Assembly (NCBI GenBank): GCA_009741485.1
Contig: CM019219.1
Coordinates: 7,445,081 to 7,509,080 of the forward strand
DNA from: Malurus cyaneus samueli
Taxonomy: Eukaryota > Chordata > Aves > Passeriformes > Maluridae
DNA length: 64,000 bases
Direction: 5' to 3'
This document shows, in pieces, positions 55,201 to 64,000 of the stretch. The translations under genes and the position numbers were made by a program. Under the pieces are notes generated by a model. The model saw only the letters and a program-made list of their open reading frames with translations, was not told the DNA's origin and searched no databases. Position 1 is the stretch's first letter, and every line of letters begins with the position of its first letter.

Positions 55201-58200
55201 CCATCCTTCTCTCTGTATTCGTCATGCAAAATTACTTCCTCTGCATCAAATATTTGCTCATGATGCTCGCTCTTTTTGAGGTTTAGCTTTCCAAGGGCTA
55301 CTTGGAGCTTCGTTTTTGGGTCTCTAAAAAAAAAAAAAAAAAAAAAAAGTAATTTACATACAGATACCTTTTATCAGCAGTGGTAAAACCTGCACTTTTA
55401 GTATCAGGAAGTCAAGATTTTCTGTTGTACAGCTTGGCCAGTAGATTTCCTAAAACCATTATAAGACAGTAGTGGTGTTGGACAATGCATGTGCTCTTAA
55501 CTAGTTCCAATCACGAAATAGAATGATTTAAAGCTGAATTTAATTTAAGAATCCTCATTCCAAAAGAATGATTTTCTTTGCATTTTAGGGCAGAGTAGCA
55601 GTGTGCACACAGTCTGTTACTGTGGCTGTGATGAGTGGTGGTTTGTGTAGCCATGGGAGTACAGTTGTTTGCCATTGTCTGGGCATATTTTAAATCATCT
55701 GTGTTGGAATGATTTCCAGTGTGTAATTTACCTGTTTTCCTAGGGTGGTGGCTTCCAACTAATTCAATACAAATGCTGGAGGAAATGCAATATTCTAAAC
55801 TAGCTGACACAGAAAAAAAAATTAAAGCTAAGTGCATATTTGACTGTTTGAAGAACTTAATTCTGATATAATATGTGATGTTGCTTATGGCATCCCAATA
55901 TCCCCTGAGTTTTTCATAGAGTTCTTTTATACATTGCAAAATCTTGTTACTGTCCTCCTTTTTCCCTCTCACACAACTACTTTAGCTCATTTTAGTTGAG
56001 TGGGACCTAAGTTTGTTATTACAGCAAGCACTGTTTTCAAGTACATAGACATTTTTATGTAAGTGTCCATTTTTTCCCCCCCACATCTACGTTTTCTTTT
56101 CAATTTGATTCCCAGCAATCATTTTGAATGCAAATAATTTGGATACCAAGCTGCCTTTACTAACCCTCCTGATTTTTATACATTTATGTAATCATAGGAC
56201 ATGCACCTACTCAAGGCAGTGTGCAGCAGTAAGAACCCAGCATGATTTAATCAGCACTCCACCACAGAAATGCTCGTTCCCAGCTGGAGTCTGTCTCTGC
56301 AGAGATGCCATCCAGGGATGTTTTCCAGGTTTAGCCTTGGATCCACCGTAGATCCTCTTGAGAGTGCTACGAACTTCTGGCTGTCCACATGTTTGGAATA
56401 TTTCAGGGGGGTCTGTTGGGGGTTCTGTTGGGGTCTCTTCAGCTGTTTTGGAAGAGACAGCAGATGTATAATGCAGAGAATATCAGAATGGAAGAGTTAA
56501 GCAACATCTGCTGCTCTAGACCACCTACATACTGCCAAATCACTTAAATGCTTTACCTGAGCAGGGTGAAACATCACAGAATTCCCAATCCACTTCATTA
56601 TTTTTTCTGATGTAGCACCAGGGCTTTTCATCCTCATCAGGATTCCTGAAAGGAACAGTTGAGAGAATCAGACAGCAGGAATGGGGAATTCTCCATGAAA
56701 CCAGGGAAGGAGCTGAGGATTCTTAGGGAACCAGCCTCACACTCCCATATGGGAGATGAATTTGCAAAGGTAATATTTCATAAGGTTTGACAAGGAAGAT
56801 GCCTGAGTGAGGGGGTGCTTCTGCCATATTACTGATCCCATATCTATCTTAGCCATAGGAAAAATGTGGGACTGGTTCAAAAAAACAGGGCAGCTTCTGG
56901 AAGCCTCACATCAGTATGGTCAGAGAAGGCAGCTCCAACATTCTGGTGGTTTAGGGGCTGGCAATGTCTAGAAAGATGTGATATCTTAACACCATCAATT
57001 TCTCAAATTCATGAGCTGTTTGTGCTCAGGGATCTCTTTCATACAGAGCTCTACAGCTGCTTCCTTAAAATACCACCTGCAGAAGTTGTGTTCACCAATG
57101 CCATGTGAGTCAGCATCCTCCATAAAGGTGTTAAAAGGGTGGTCCAAGAGATGGTGGGAGTTCCAGTGCAGGCAGGTCCTGCCATTTGCTGCTTGGCTCA
57201 CTCTTCCCCTGTATGTGGAGGAGTCCCCTTCATAGCAATCATCATCTGGTCCTGTAGAAAGACAGTGCTCATAGGAAAATGACTTTTGTGTTGTTCCTTG
57301 CTCAAAGTGGTTCCTCTTCCTTCACCTCCATGTCTTAATTTTATGGAGGATCAGAAGAACCTGCTGGGGCAAGTAATTATATTCCTTATTGTATACAGGT
57401 GAAAATTAGAATAATGTCCCAACATCTCTCCACCTTCTGGCCTGTTTGATTTCAAATATCACCCATCAGAAGCAGACCCCTCAGCCTGGGGAGTCACAGG
57501 CAACCAGGCAGGCATCTTCACTACATCAGATTGTGAGTGTTTAAGGAAAAACTAACATTTCTTCCCTTTGTGACATACCAATCTCACAGAATCTCCCTCT
57601 GAAGGGTTCAGGGCACTTGCAGGTGAATTTGGATCTGTGTCTGTTCCGTAGGCAGGTTCCTCCATTTTTGCAAGGGTTTGGACTGCACTGTTTGGATGCT
57701 GTCAATGTAGAAAACAGAGAACAGATCTGTCAATGTGCTGAACAATATACAGCCACTCTCACACCCAATGGAAACTGAGGAGAGCTCCCCCTCAGTCTGT
57801 TCACTTGGAACTCTTAAGAAATCTCGAAAAATATATTTCACTGGGGGTTTTACCAGTGATTAGACCACCACCCTGCAAACCAAGCGGAACTGATCACTGG
57901 CCAGGCCCATGGATGGGAGCTGCAGCATGACTAGGGCAGGATCACAGTCCACAGTGGGTGATTTCCCCAGCACAGTTTGTGCCCAGTGAGTGCTCACCAC
58001 GTTGGCAGGAGGGTCTTTTGTAGGGAGGCTTGCAGCTGCACTTAAAGTAGGGTGGGGTTAACACAACCAGGCAGTCACCAAAGTGGCAGTTCTTCCCCAG
58101 ACACATGTCCTCCACTGTGGAAAATAGGGACACAAAGTACATTATCAGCGTCTGTGTGTGCACAAGAGCTGTGCCCTTGCAGGGATCGTGGGAAGGTGCC

Positions 58201-61200
58201 TTCTCCTGGTGCTCCAAGGAAGCTTTTGTTTGGTGGGTGTGGAACTTGGGATCTCACTTCTAGTTCATGGTATCAATGATAAAAAATCTGTGGTGCCAAT
58301 GAGCAGCTCCCCACTGCTCACCTGGCAGGGCATAGAGGAGCACTCTCTGCACTCCTGAAATCTGTTTATTGGGTGCTGTCTGGACAGACTTTGGCCTGGG
58401 TGAGCTGCTAAGAACTGTGAACATGACTGCTGTGGGCTGTCAGAAACCTCAGCTCAGCAAACTGGATTTATAAAGGTGCAACAGTAGCATTAATTGCCAA
58501 AATAAGGAGTGCAGGTTAATGAAAGAGCCATTACCTTTTTCACATGTAGTCCCCCCATACGGCTCGGGACAGTGACAGCTGAAGCCACTTCCTTTGGCCT
58601 CACAGCTTCCACCGTTCTTGCAGGGGCTGGAGGAGCATGGGTCTGCAGAGGTAAGCATGGAGATCTTTCAGCCTCTCAACCTTCACCACCTGCTTTTTCT
58701 TCTCGCATTTTGTGGCTGCAGGAGTCTTACACATCCTGTGTGAGCTGTGCTGTGCTTATGCCTCAGCTCAGCAGCCACAGGGGCAGTGTGAGTTGCTGCA
58801 GAGTTTATTCTAATCCACAGCTGCTCCTGGCTTTGGGTCTGGAGCTCCTCTGCTCCCTCTGCCCTGCCTGTTACAGAGCTGTGATGGGCCAAGTGCCTTC
58901 CTTTGATCAGAGATAGATTTTCCTCTGTGGCATTGCCTCTGGCTGTCTGCTTTCATGCACGAAGGCTGGAGTGTGGATTTGGCATTGTCCTTTTTAGAAT
59001 ACAGCATTAAATCTCCCCTGGAAAAGCCATCCACCACCATCAGACTCTGCCATATCCCTGGGTGGCTGATGCCACCTGGGGTGGGACCTGGCCCCTGCTG
59101 AAAGTCACCTGTCTGCTGCTCCTTACACTGTGCTCAACATCTGCACTGCAGTCTGAGCAAGGTATTGGGGACAGCCAAAAGTCAGTTCTGCTTTCTTTGG
59201 ACCCAGGGATAATCTGGAATGTTATAGGAAACTTCCCTGTCTCTCCTTTTGAGTCCTCTGAGCAATCTCAAGGATCCTTTCCTACTCTCCTGAAGTTTTG
59301 CAAGTCAAAAAATGAAAAGGAAATAAAACCCCTGCAACTGATAAAAGAAGAAAAAGAAAAAAAAGAAACCTGCTCTACATTTGGTTCCTAGCATAAATAC
59401 AGAACATATATCCCATGAAAACAGCAATTACATCTTACAGTGTCTATAGACAAATAAGCCTGTGCTTTTTTGTAGTAGCAATCAGAAATGTTCTGCATGA
59501 TCAGAATCCATCCTGTGAAACCTGGAGATAAAACACAGGATCCTTACAAGAGAAATACAAAGAAGAACACTGCAAACGATCCTCCTAACTCATCCCTTTG
59601 ATGCAGGCATTTCGAGAGCAGGCTGGCAGCCAGGCCTGCCACGCTCACTCTAGAAGCACAGGGTTGGGATTTTACCCCTTCCTTGCCTTCCTCCCCACCC
59701 CTGAGAGGTACCTCTTCTAGCAGAGATGTCACCTGAAGATGTCCCGAACCAGCTCAGCTCCTCCAAGAGCTGCTGCTGGCGTTTGGAGTCCAGCTCCAAA
59801 CTGGAGTAGTAGTAGTCGTAGTAGTCTTCATAGTCATCAGCCTCATCTGCAGGGTGGGGTGAGAAGAGAGTGAAAAAACAGAGGAATTAAAACTGGAAGG
59901 AGACAAGTTATGAGAGAAGGTATTCCCTGAGATGGACAGTCCTGTTCCCACAGCTCATTTGGGATGTCATTGGGTCTGGAGATTATCTTGAGGGCCAAAG
60001 TTCAGCTTTTCCTTGGCACAGGCAGAGCTCACCTGCCCAGCACAGCCACCCTGAGCACATTTGGCCCCAGTGTTGCCCTTGCTGATGCTCCTGAAGGGCA
60101 CTGGGGCTCTGCTGCCCAGCTGTGCCCAGTGGTGGCACCCAGGATGCCCCAGAGGGGTCTGGGGCTAGGGCTCTGCAGGCAAAGGCATGAGGAGCCCCTC
60201 GTGTGACACCACAGCCAGGGCAGACACTGAGGCTGGCATCAGCACAGTAACCAAAGGAGATTTAGGTTCCTGTAAGAAAAAGGGGTTTTCTTTGTCCCAC
60301 TGCACTGCTGACCATCACCTCCACTGCTGCAGAATGAGGAAGGGCTCTCCCCAGCCCAGGAACAGAGATTCCCACCTCGAGGGCAATGGGGGGACAGAGG
60401 GCTGGGGGCACCTGCATCTGCCACTCCTCACCCACAAAAGAGCCTTGGAGGAGCGAGGGCTGGCACTGCTGGCACTGCTGAGGAGCCCATCCCTGCCTCT
60501 GCCAGTCCCTGGCATCCAGGAGCCCGTGTCCCCACCTCCTGTGCCGTTTTGGGGGGGGTTGTTTGATTAAAGTGGGCTGGCAGCTCCTGGCACAGGTACG
60601 GCTGTGGAGTGGAAGCCACTCTGGTGTTTCAGAGACAAGCTATGGTAATGAGCAAAGCTAAGCTACGAACAGAGGCATTTTAAAAAGCTCTCCCCTAGGG
60701 CCGGACCGATGGCCCCATGGATAATGCTCTGCCTTGAACTGATTATCGACTGCATTATCTTAGTTTTCTCTCCTCATTCATTCGCTTGCAGCCTTTATCT
60801 TTATTCTTTCTTTGCTTCTGAAAAAAAGAAAGAAATTCCACGTTTGTACAATGGGTGTTTTATATTTCATATTAAAATAGAACTGTCTTTTTTTCTTCTT
60901 CTTTTTTTTTTTTTTTTTTTTTTCCCTACATGCCAACTCTCGTTTCTGACAAAAAAAAAATAGAGGAATGTTTCACCTCATTTATTGCTATGTCAAGTCA
61001 AGACTCCTTTTCCTCAGCTCATTATTTCCACAGGAGCCGAGTCTTGACTATGTGCAAGTGTTGCAGAAGTGTAAGCCTTGCTGAGGAACAGAAGGATCTT
61101 GCTGAAAGATAAGGACATTGTCTACAGTGAACAAAATTAAATTTAATGTGATGTAGTTAAGGAAGAAAAACAAAAAGGAAGTTTTGCCTGAAATGCAGCC

Positions 61201-63783
61201 TCCGAGTTCACTTTGTTGGAGAGGAGATTTTGCAAACGACTTGAGGTTGAGGGAACTGTCTGAAGCAGTCTGATTTTGTATCCCCTGTTTATTTTCAGAA
61301 TCTCAGAGGGGCATGTTGGTTTTCATTCCACAGATGCTTTCTGAAGGATGGGGTATCCCTTTTTATGGAAAAATATACCTGCTAAAAGTTACGAAGGATG
61401 AGCAGGGGAGTGACAGATGCAAAATGCAGACTGCAAACGGAGATATGGAATCAGGAAGCGGAGATCACTGGCCAGGAGGCCAGCCAAGGAGCTGTAAGAG
61501 TGCAGCGGATCTGAGAAATGACCAGTGTTCCTGCTTTCCCCATTGCCACCCCTCTTTATGGAACTGAGAAACAGGCAGAGCTCCTGCATGTCACATGAGT
61601 GATGCTTCCCATCTCCCAGCTGTTCCATGTCATCTCCAGCTGCATGGAGCAATGAAAAACAAAGACCAGAGAACCCTCACTGGGGCATATAATATCAAAC
61701 TAAAAGATGTCTTCTTATTTATCACTGCTTTGACACTAAATAACTATTTGGCTTCCACATCTCTTATTTAAGAAGTGCTCCCATTCCATTTTTTTTAAAT
61801 TATTCATAACAAGCCATAGGTTTAGTAAAGCAAAAACAACACTTTTTTTTATCTGAGCACATAATTAAAGCACAAAGTCTGATACACTGGTTGATTTAAA
61901 CATATTACTAAATCAGAGCGTTCGTTCTTTGTAAGTGCTGGAAAACCTTAACATGCTTTAAAAAAGAAGTGATCTGACATTTGTCACTGAAATGTGACTA
62001 TTACATGAAATTAAATTAGACATCCTGCATGCAAATTTTCAAAGAATAACTTTCCTCTGTGTAGTACAAAAAATCCCCCCATAATTGATAGACAGAGATT
62101 GACTTTTAAAGCTTCAAATCAGCTTTGAGGTCTGGGTGATCTTTTAAACTGCACGAGCTTTCATCTGCAGTTTTTCACATTGCCAAGAGCTGTCAATCAA
62201 GCAATGGATTTCTGATCAATATCCCCTTGTTCATTAGCTTACACGGGCTCTCTGTTACGGAGAGAACAGATACCCCAACGCCGACAGTCACACTGTTTTC
62301 AAAACCTTCCCTGGATCAAGTGATGACTAATGTTCCGAGTGGGAAATTGATGCATTAGGATGCCATCGGGTGACCTGAATCGCGAGGTAACTTTGTTGGA
62401 CTGCAGTTGTCAAGATGAGTGATGTGCAGAGTTAAAGCCTATTGCCAACACACATCAAGAGCGCCAGAAAGTACCCAGCATTTATTCCAGCTCTCTGAAC
62501 CTCTGGGGACTGACTGAAATCTGGCCTAATTTAAGCAGGATGAGTCTTCCTACTGCCCCCCCTAAATACTTTTTTTTCTCCGGCTCTGAGATTATTGTAG
62601 TGTTATTTTTATGAGGATGAAATCCTGTCTGTATTTTAAATAATGAGATATCCCCCATTTACTTCTGCAGAGATGAGACCTCACAGTATTTCCCCCCTTC
62701 CAAGCAGGCTGTGGCTGGGAGTAGCTGCAGCTTCAGAAAGAAGGGAGACCAGCTAACAACAAAGCCAGAAAGCCTTTCAAATAGTTTTGTGGCTGTTACT
62801 TAAAAGCAGTTTTGCAGCACTTTTTTCCTCAGAGGGATGGATGCTGGGCAAAGAGGGATTGTGATGGCTGAAGGAGGAGAGACTTGCAGGGGGATGGGGA
62901 GTGGGAGAGCGAGGAACAGATATAAGGACCATACACCATAAGGCAGGGAATGATTTAAAAAACTGAAAGGGATGCTCTACCACCAAAAGGCAGATCAACC
63001 AGTTTACACAAGGCTGCAAACTTGTGTGCAAACAGGTGTGCAAACCCTGAATCAAGCGCATGACTGTGGCCAAACATTTGCAGAATCCAAATACTGAGCT
63101 CAGACACAAAAATTATTTGGGAATTTGTTTTCTATGCACATGGCATTAGAACAGTGACATCGATATGGGCACTGCTGTATGAACAACAAGATTTCTGGTT
63201 TGACCTGAAAGCCAAAATGCTGCTGGAATGAACTGCAGATGAACAATGAATGCATACTAAAACCTACTCTGAGTTTTTGCAGGAAAATCAGCAAAGTTAT
63301 AGTAATATTTCATCAGCTATGCGTTATAAACTCAGGTCTATGAGCCATTGAAATCAAGACAAAAAAGAGCAGGGCTTGCCTGCAAAAATACTAAACTTAT
63401 CAATAAAACCATAATCTTCTGCACGGACCACAGAAGCTGTGAAAGGTTGTACAAGTCCTTACACTTTCTACACATACTCACACAATATTCATCACAGCTT
63501 TTCCCTTATCAGCATCTTAATGCAATGCAGCCTTGAAAGAGGGTTGAAAGCACTCACCAAATTAATTGTCCAAAGCCAAAAAGAATTTTTACTTGATCAT
63601 GGGCCTTATTTTAAGCTCAGCAAGGCTCTGCCTGGAGTTAATGTCATTCAGCACTGGGCACTGGTGAAGGATGTTGATAAACCAAGTTTCCAGCCCTTCA
63701 GTTTTGTGGAGGTAGAAGTTTAAATGAAGAAATCGAAAGCACTTACCTTTCATCGTGTTGGCCCAGGAGGAAAACTGGGAAGC
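52027..63783 (-). CDS. HABP2: HABP2 (factor VII-activating protease), exons 2-13, 5' end missing
   Basis: HABP2 is a secreted plasma serine protease made in liver. It binds hyaluronan and polyanions, activates factor VII and pro-urokinase in vitro, and cleaves itself into a disulfide-linked two-chain form. Twelve minus-strand exons join to 537 residues without a frameshift: an acidic Tyr-rich segment, three six-Cys EGF domains, a six-Cys kringle, an activation site KR|IYGG, and a trypsin-like protease. The triad is His in TAAHC, Asp in NDI, and Ser in GDSGGP. The S1-pocket Asp in DSCQGDSGG predicts cleavage after Arg or Lys. The heavy-light chain cysteines (QTCGQ and ACLPE) are present. Human HABP2 is about 560 residues, so only the signal-peptide exon is missing. 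It is convergent with NRAP, as in human. Confidence 0.95.
53114..53259 (-). CDS. HABP2: HABP2 exon 12: protease domain, S1-pocket region
   Basis: The exon encodes [16 protein letters not shown] through [18 protein letters not shown]. The Asp of DSCQ lines the S1 pocket and gives trypsin-like specificity. The acceptor is catcccatag|AT in phase 1 and the donor CAG|gtctgt in phase 0. Intron 11 (53260-54750, 1.5 kb) has no recognised content. Confidence 0.95.
54751..54885 (-). CDS. HABP2: HABP2 exon 11: protease domain, interchain cysteine region
   Basis: The exon encodes [18 protein letters not shown], then [10 protein letters not shown] and [12 protein letters not shown]. The Cys of ACLPE pairs with the heavy-chain Cys in QTCGQ in this family. 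The acceptor is cctctccag|GA in phase 1 and the donor ACAG|gtactc in phase 1. Intron 10 is short (54886-55180). Confidence 0.95.
55181..55323 (-). CDS. HABP2: HABP2 exon 10: protease domain, catalytic Asp
   Basis: The exon encodes [18 protein letters not shown] through [17 protein letters not shown], with the catalytic Asp in NDI. The acceptor on the minus strand is a run of 23 T followed directly by AG|AGACCC. The first AG keeps the frame. The donor is ATTG|gtaaca. Intron 9 (55324-56210) has an intronic 153-codon open frame that I do not regard as a gene. Confidence 0.93.
55326..55348. repeat. A23 homopolymer forming the polypyrimidine tract of HABP2 exon 10
   Basis: Twenty-three consecutive A bases on the plus strand are a pure T23 tract on the transcribed (minus) sense strand, ending directly at the acceptor AG of HABP2 exon 10. 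Confidence 0.95.
56211..56442 (-). CDS. HABP2: HABP2 exon 9: linker, activation site, catalytic His
   Basis: The exon starts in a Pro/Thr-rich linker ([20 protein letters not shown]). It then holds the activation site [18 protein letters not shown] and ends at [11 protein letters not shown] with the catalytic His. The acceptor is caaaacag|CT in phase 1. The donor CTTGA|gtaggt has A at -1, and read-through would hit TAG at once. Intron 8 is 114 bases. Confidence 0.95.
56557..56645 (-). CDS. HABP2: HABP2 exon 8: second half of kringle
   Basis: The exon encodes [18 protein letters not shown] and [11 protein letters not shown], supplying kringle cysteines 4-6. The acidic pair in PDED and the Trp in PWC, typical of a ligand-binding kringle, are kept. 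The acceptor is cctttcag|G in phase 2 and the donor TCAG|gtaaag in phase 1. Intron 7 (56646-57076) is featureless. Confidence 0.95.
57077..57251 (-). CDS. HABP2: HABP2 exon 7: first half of kringle
   Basis: The exon encodes [33 protein letters not shown] and [14 protein letters not shown], with kringle cysteines 1-3. The acceptor is tttctacag|GA in phase 1 and the donor GCAG|gtggta in phase 2. Intron 6 (57252-57578) is featureless. Confidence 0.96.
57579..57698 (-). CDS. HABP2: HABP2 exon 6: EGF domain 3
   Basis: The exon encodes [16 protein letters not shown] and [19 protein letters not shown] with all six EGF cysteines. It aligns closely to the third EGF of human HABP2. The basic stretch RNRHRSK lies in a domain implicated in polyanion binding. 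Both splice sites are phase 1 (attgacag|CA and ATTG|gtatgt). Intron 5 (57699-57997) is featureless. Confidence 0.96.
57998..58114 (-). CDS. HABP2: HABP2 exon 5: EGF domain 2
   Basis: The exon encodes [17 protein letters not shown] and [18 protein letters not shown] with six cysteines. It shows the short first loop and PPYF/PPYY pattern of the second EGF in HABP2. Both splice sites are phase 1 (tttccacag|TG and CGTG|gtgagc). Intron 4 (58115-58534) is featureless. Confidence 0.95.
58535..58642 (-). CDS. HABP2: HABP2 exon 4: EGF domain 1
   Basis: The exon encodes [17 protein letters not shown] and [16 protein letters not shown] with six cysteines. Both splice sites are phase 1 (cctctgcag|AC and AAAG|gtaatg). 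Intron 3 (58643-59711) has no recognised content. Confidence 0.95.
59712..59846 (-). CDS. HABP2: HABP2 exon 3: acidic tyrosine-rich N-terminal segment
   Basis: The exon encodes [18 protein letters not shown] then [17 protein letters not shown]. It corresponds to the human DQYDYSYEDYNQEEN segment and is even richer in Tyr next to Asp or Glu. The acceptor is caccctgcag|AT in phase 1. Two in-frame donors are possible: GAAGAG|gtacct (exon end 59712) and CTTCAG|gtgaca (exon end 59733). I annotate the longer form, though the shorter has a slightly better donor. Confidence 0.85.
59847..63746 (-). other. HABP2: HABP2 intron 2 (3.9 kb), with candidate regulatory DNA
   Basis: No exon is recognised in this intron. 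A GC-rich stretch spans about 60000-60600, a T22 run lies at 60902-60923, and 61840-62480 has the look of a conserved non-coding element with an exact octamer ATGCAAAT and a PBX/MEIS-type composite site. A missed signal-peptide exon cannot be fully excluded. Confidence 0.5.
61840..62480. promoter_or_regulatory. Candidate conserved non-coding element in HABP2 intron 2
   Basis: An AT-rich, non-repetitive stretch holds an exact POU octamer ATGCAAAT at 62029-62036 and CTGTCAATCA at 62190-62199, the reverse complement of the PBX/MEIS composite TGATTGACAG. TAATTA-type homeodomain cores are scattered through it. Its texture recalls deeply conserved developmental enhancers, but conservation cannot be tested from one sequence. 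Confidence 0.3.
63747..63783 (-). CDS. HABP2: HABP2 exon 2 (putative): start of the mature N-terminus
   Basis: This 37-base exon encodes [12 protein letters not shown] plus one base of the Asp codon completed by exon 3. The segment aligns in place and length with the human ACGFSLMSLLESLD segment just after the signal peptide. The donor AAAG|gtaagt is strong and phase 1, and the acceptor is ctcgtgcag|GCT in phase 0. The frame upstream of the acceptor soon meets a stop, so the signal peptide must come from another exon, probably right of the window. Alternatively this is part of a first exon. Confidence 0.55.
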
Positions 63784-63849
63784 CTGCACGAGATAATAAA
63801 GATCAGAGAGTCAGTTTCTGAAAAAAACATAAGCTGGCTCAGAGCTTTG

Positions 63850-63857
63850 CTTATATA
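63850..63857 (-). promoter_or_regulatory. HABP2: TATA-like box TATATAAG on the minus strand, possible HABP2 promoter
   Basis: TATATAAG lies about 67 bases upstream of the putative exon 2. If it were a real promoter, transcription would start near 63820 and the exon at 63747 would be part of a first exon, with ATG at 63753-63751 or 63830-63828. Neither ATG gives a usable signal peptide with the exons seen, so this is weak. Confidence 0.25.
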
Positions 63858-64000
63858 GATTGTTTGCCCCTAGTGCTGGACACCCAGATAAGGTGGGGTA
63901 CCTGGGCATGGCAGAGTTGGGCAGTGCAGCATGGCCAGGACCTGGTGCCCCAGTGGGGCCTGGACCCCTGAGCTGGAAGGCTGTCAACGATTTTGGGATG

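Noticed and set aside
55511..55972. 153-codon open frame on the minus strand inside HABP2 intron 9
   Set aside because: It lies between two well-supported exons on the same strand, shows no domain I recognise and has no plausible splice or promoter context. A chance frame in AT-rich intron is more likely.
58509..58916. 135-codon plus-strand open frame over HABP2 exon 4
   Set aside because: It is antisense to the EGF 1 exon, whose cysteine pattern and splice sites are clear. The plus frame has no recognisable domain.
60000..60090. Possible missed HABP2 exon ending in a good minus-strand donor (GGGCAG|gtgagc near 60028)
   Set aside because: No reading frame through it with the required phase gives a signal peptide or a HABP2-like sequence.
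1..64000. Search for tRNA, rRNA, CRISPR, prophage, bacterial operon or other novel system
   Set aside because: Nothing of the kind is visible. The window is explained by two spliced vertebrate genes, their introns and intergenic DNA.

Overview
The window is vertebrate genomic DNA, most likely from a bird or another sauropsid. It shows spliced genes with GT-AG introns mostly of 0.1 to 2.8 kb, low repeat content, and only a few weak ancient interspersed-repeat remnants (one CR1/L3-like, one MIR-like). The species call is an inference from compactness and protein divergence. There is no prokaryotic or mobile-system content, and I did not find a previously undescribed system. The interest lies in exon architecture, splice-site details and candidate regulatory DNA.

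Layout: 1-4380 is intergenic DNA. 4592-50560 (+) carries a complete coding set for NRAP, the nebulin-related anchoring protein, which I could assemble into 42 coding exons and a predicted 1,737 residues without a frameshift or internal stop. The human protein, as I remember it, is about 1,730 residues. The order is an N-terminal LIM domain (exons 1-3), eleven single nebulin modules (exons 4-14), and five seven-module super-repeats (exons 15-20, 21-25, 26-31, 32-36, 37-41) followed by a short unique tail (exons 41-42). Every intron except intron 2 is in phase 0, and nearly all cut the SDxxY module motif between the SD/SE pair and the following tyrosine triplet.

52027-63783 (-) carries exons 2-13 of HABP2 (hyaluronan-binding protein 2, also called factor VII-activating protease). 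The order is an acidic tyrosine-rich N-terminal segment, three EGF domains, a kringle, and a trypsin-like serine protease domain with an intact catalytic triad. The signal-peptide exon was not found and probably lies beyond the right edge, so the gene is partial here (537 residues seen, about 20 missing).

The two genes are convergent. Their likely polyadenylation signals (50851-50856 for NRAP, 51155-51160 on the minus strand for HABP2) lie about 300 bases apart. They do not act in one pathway: NRAP is a striated-muscle scaffold of myofibril assembly and the intercalated disc or myotendinous junction, while HABP2 is a liver-made plasma protease. The NRAP-HABP2 neighbourhood is conserved with human as I remember it. 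CASP7 would be expected beyond the left edge, but no exon of it was recognised here.
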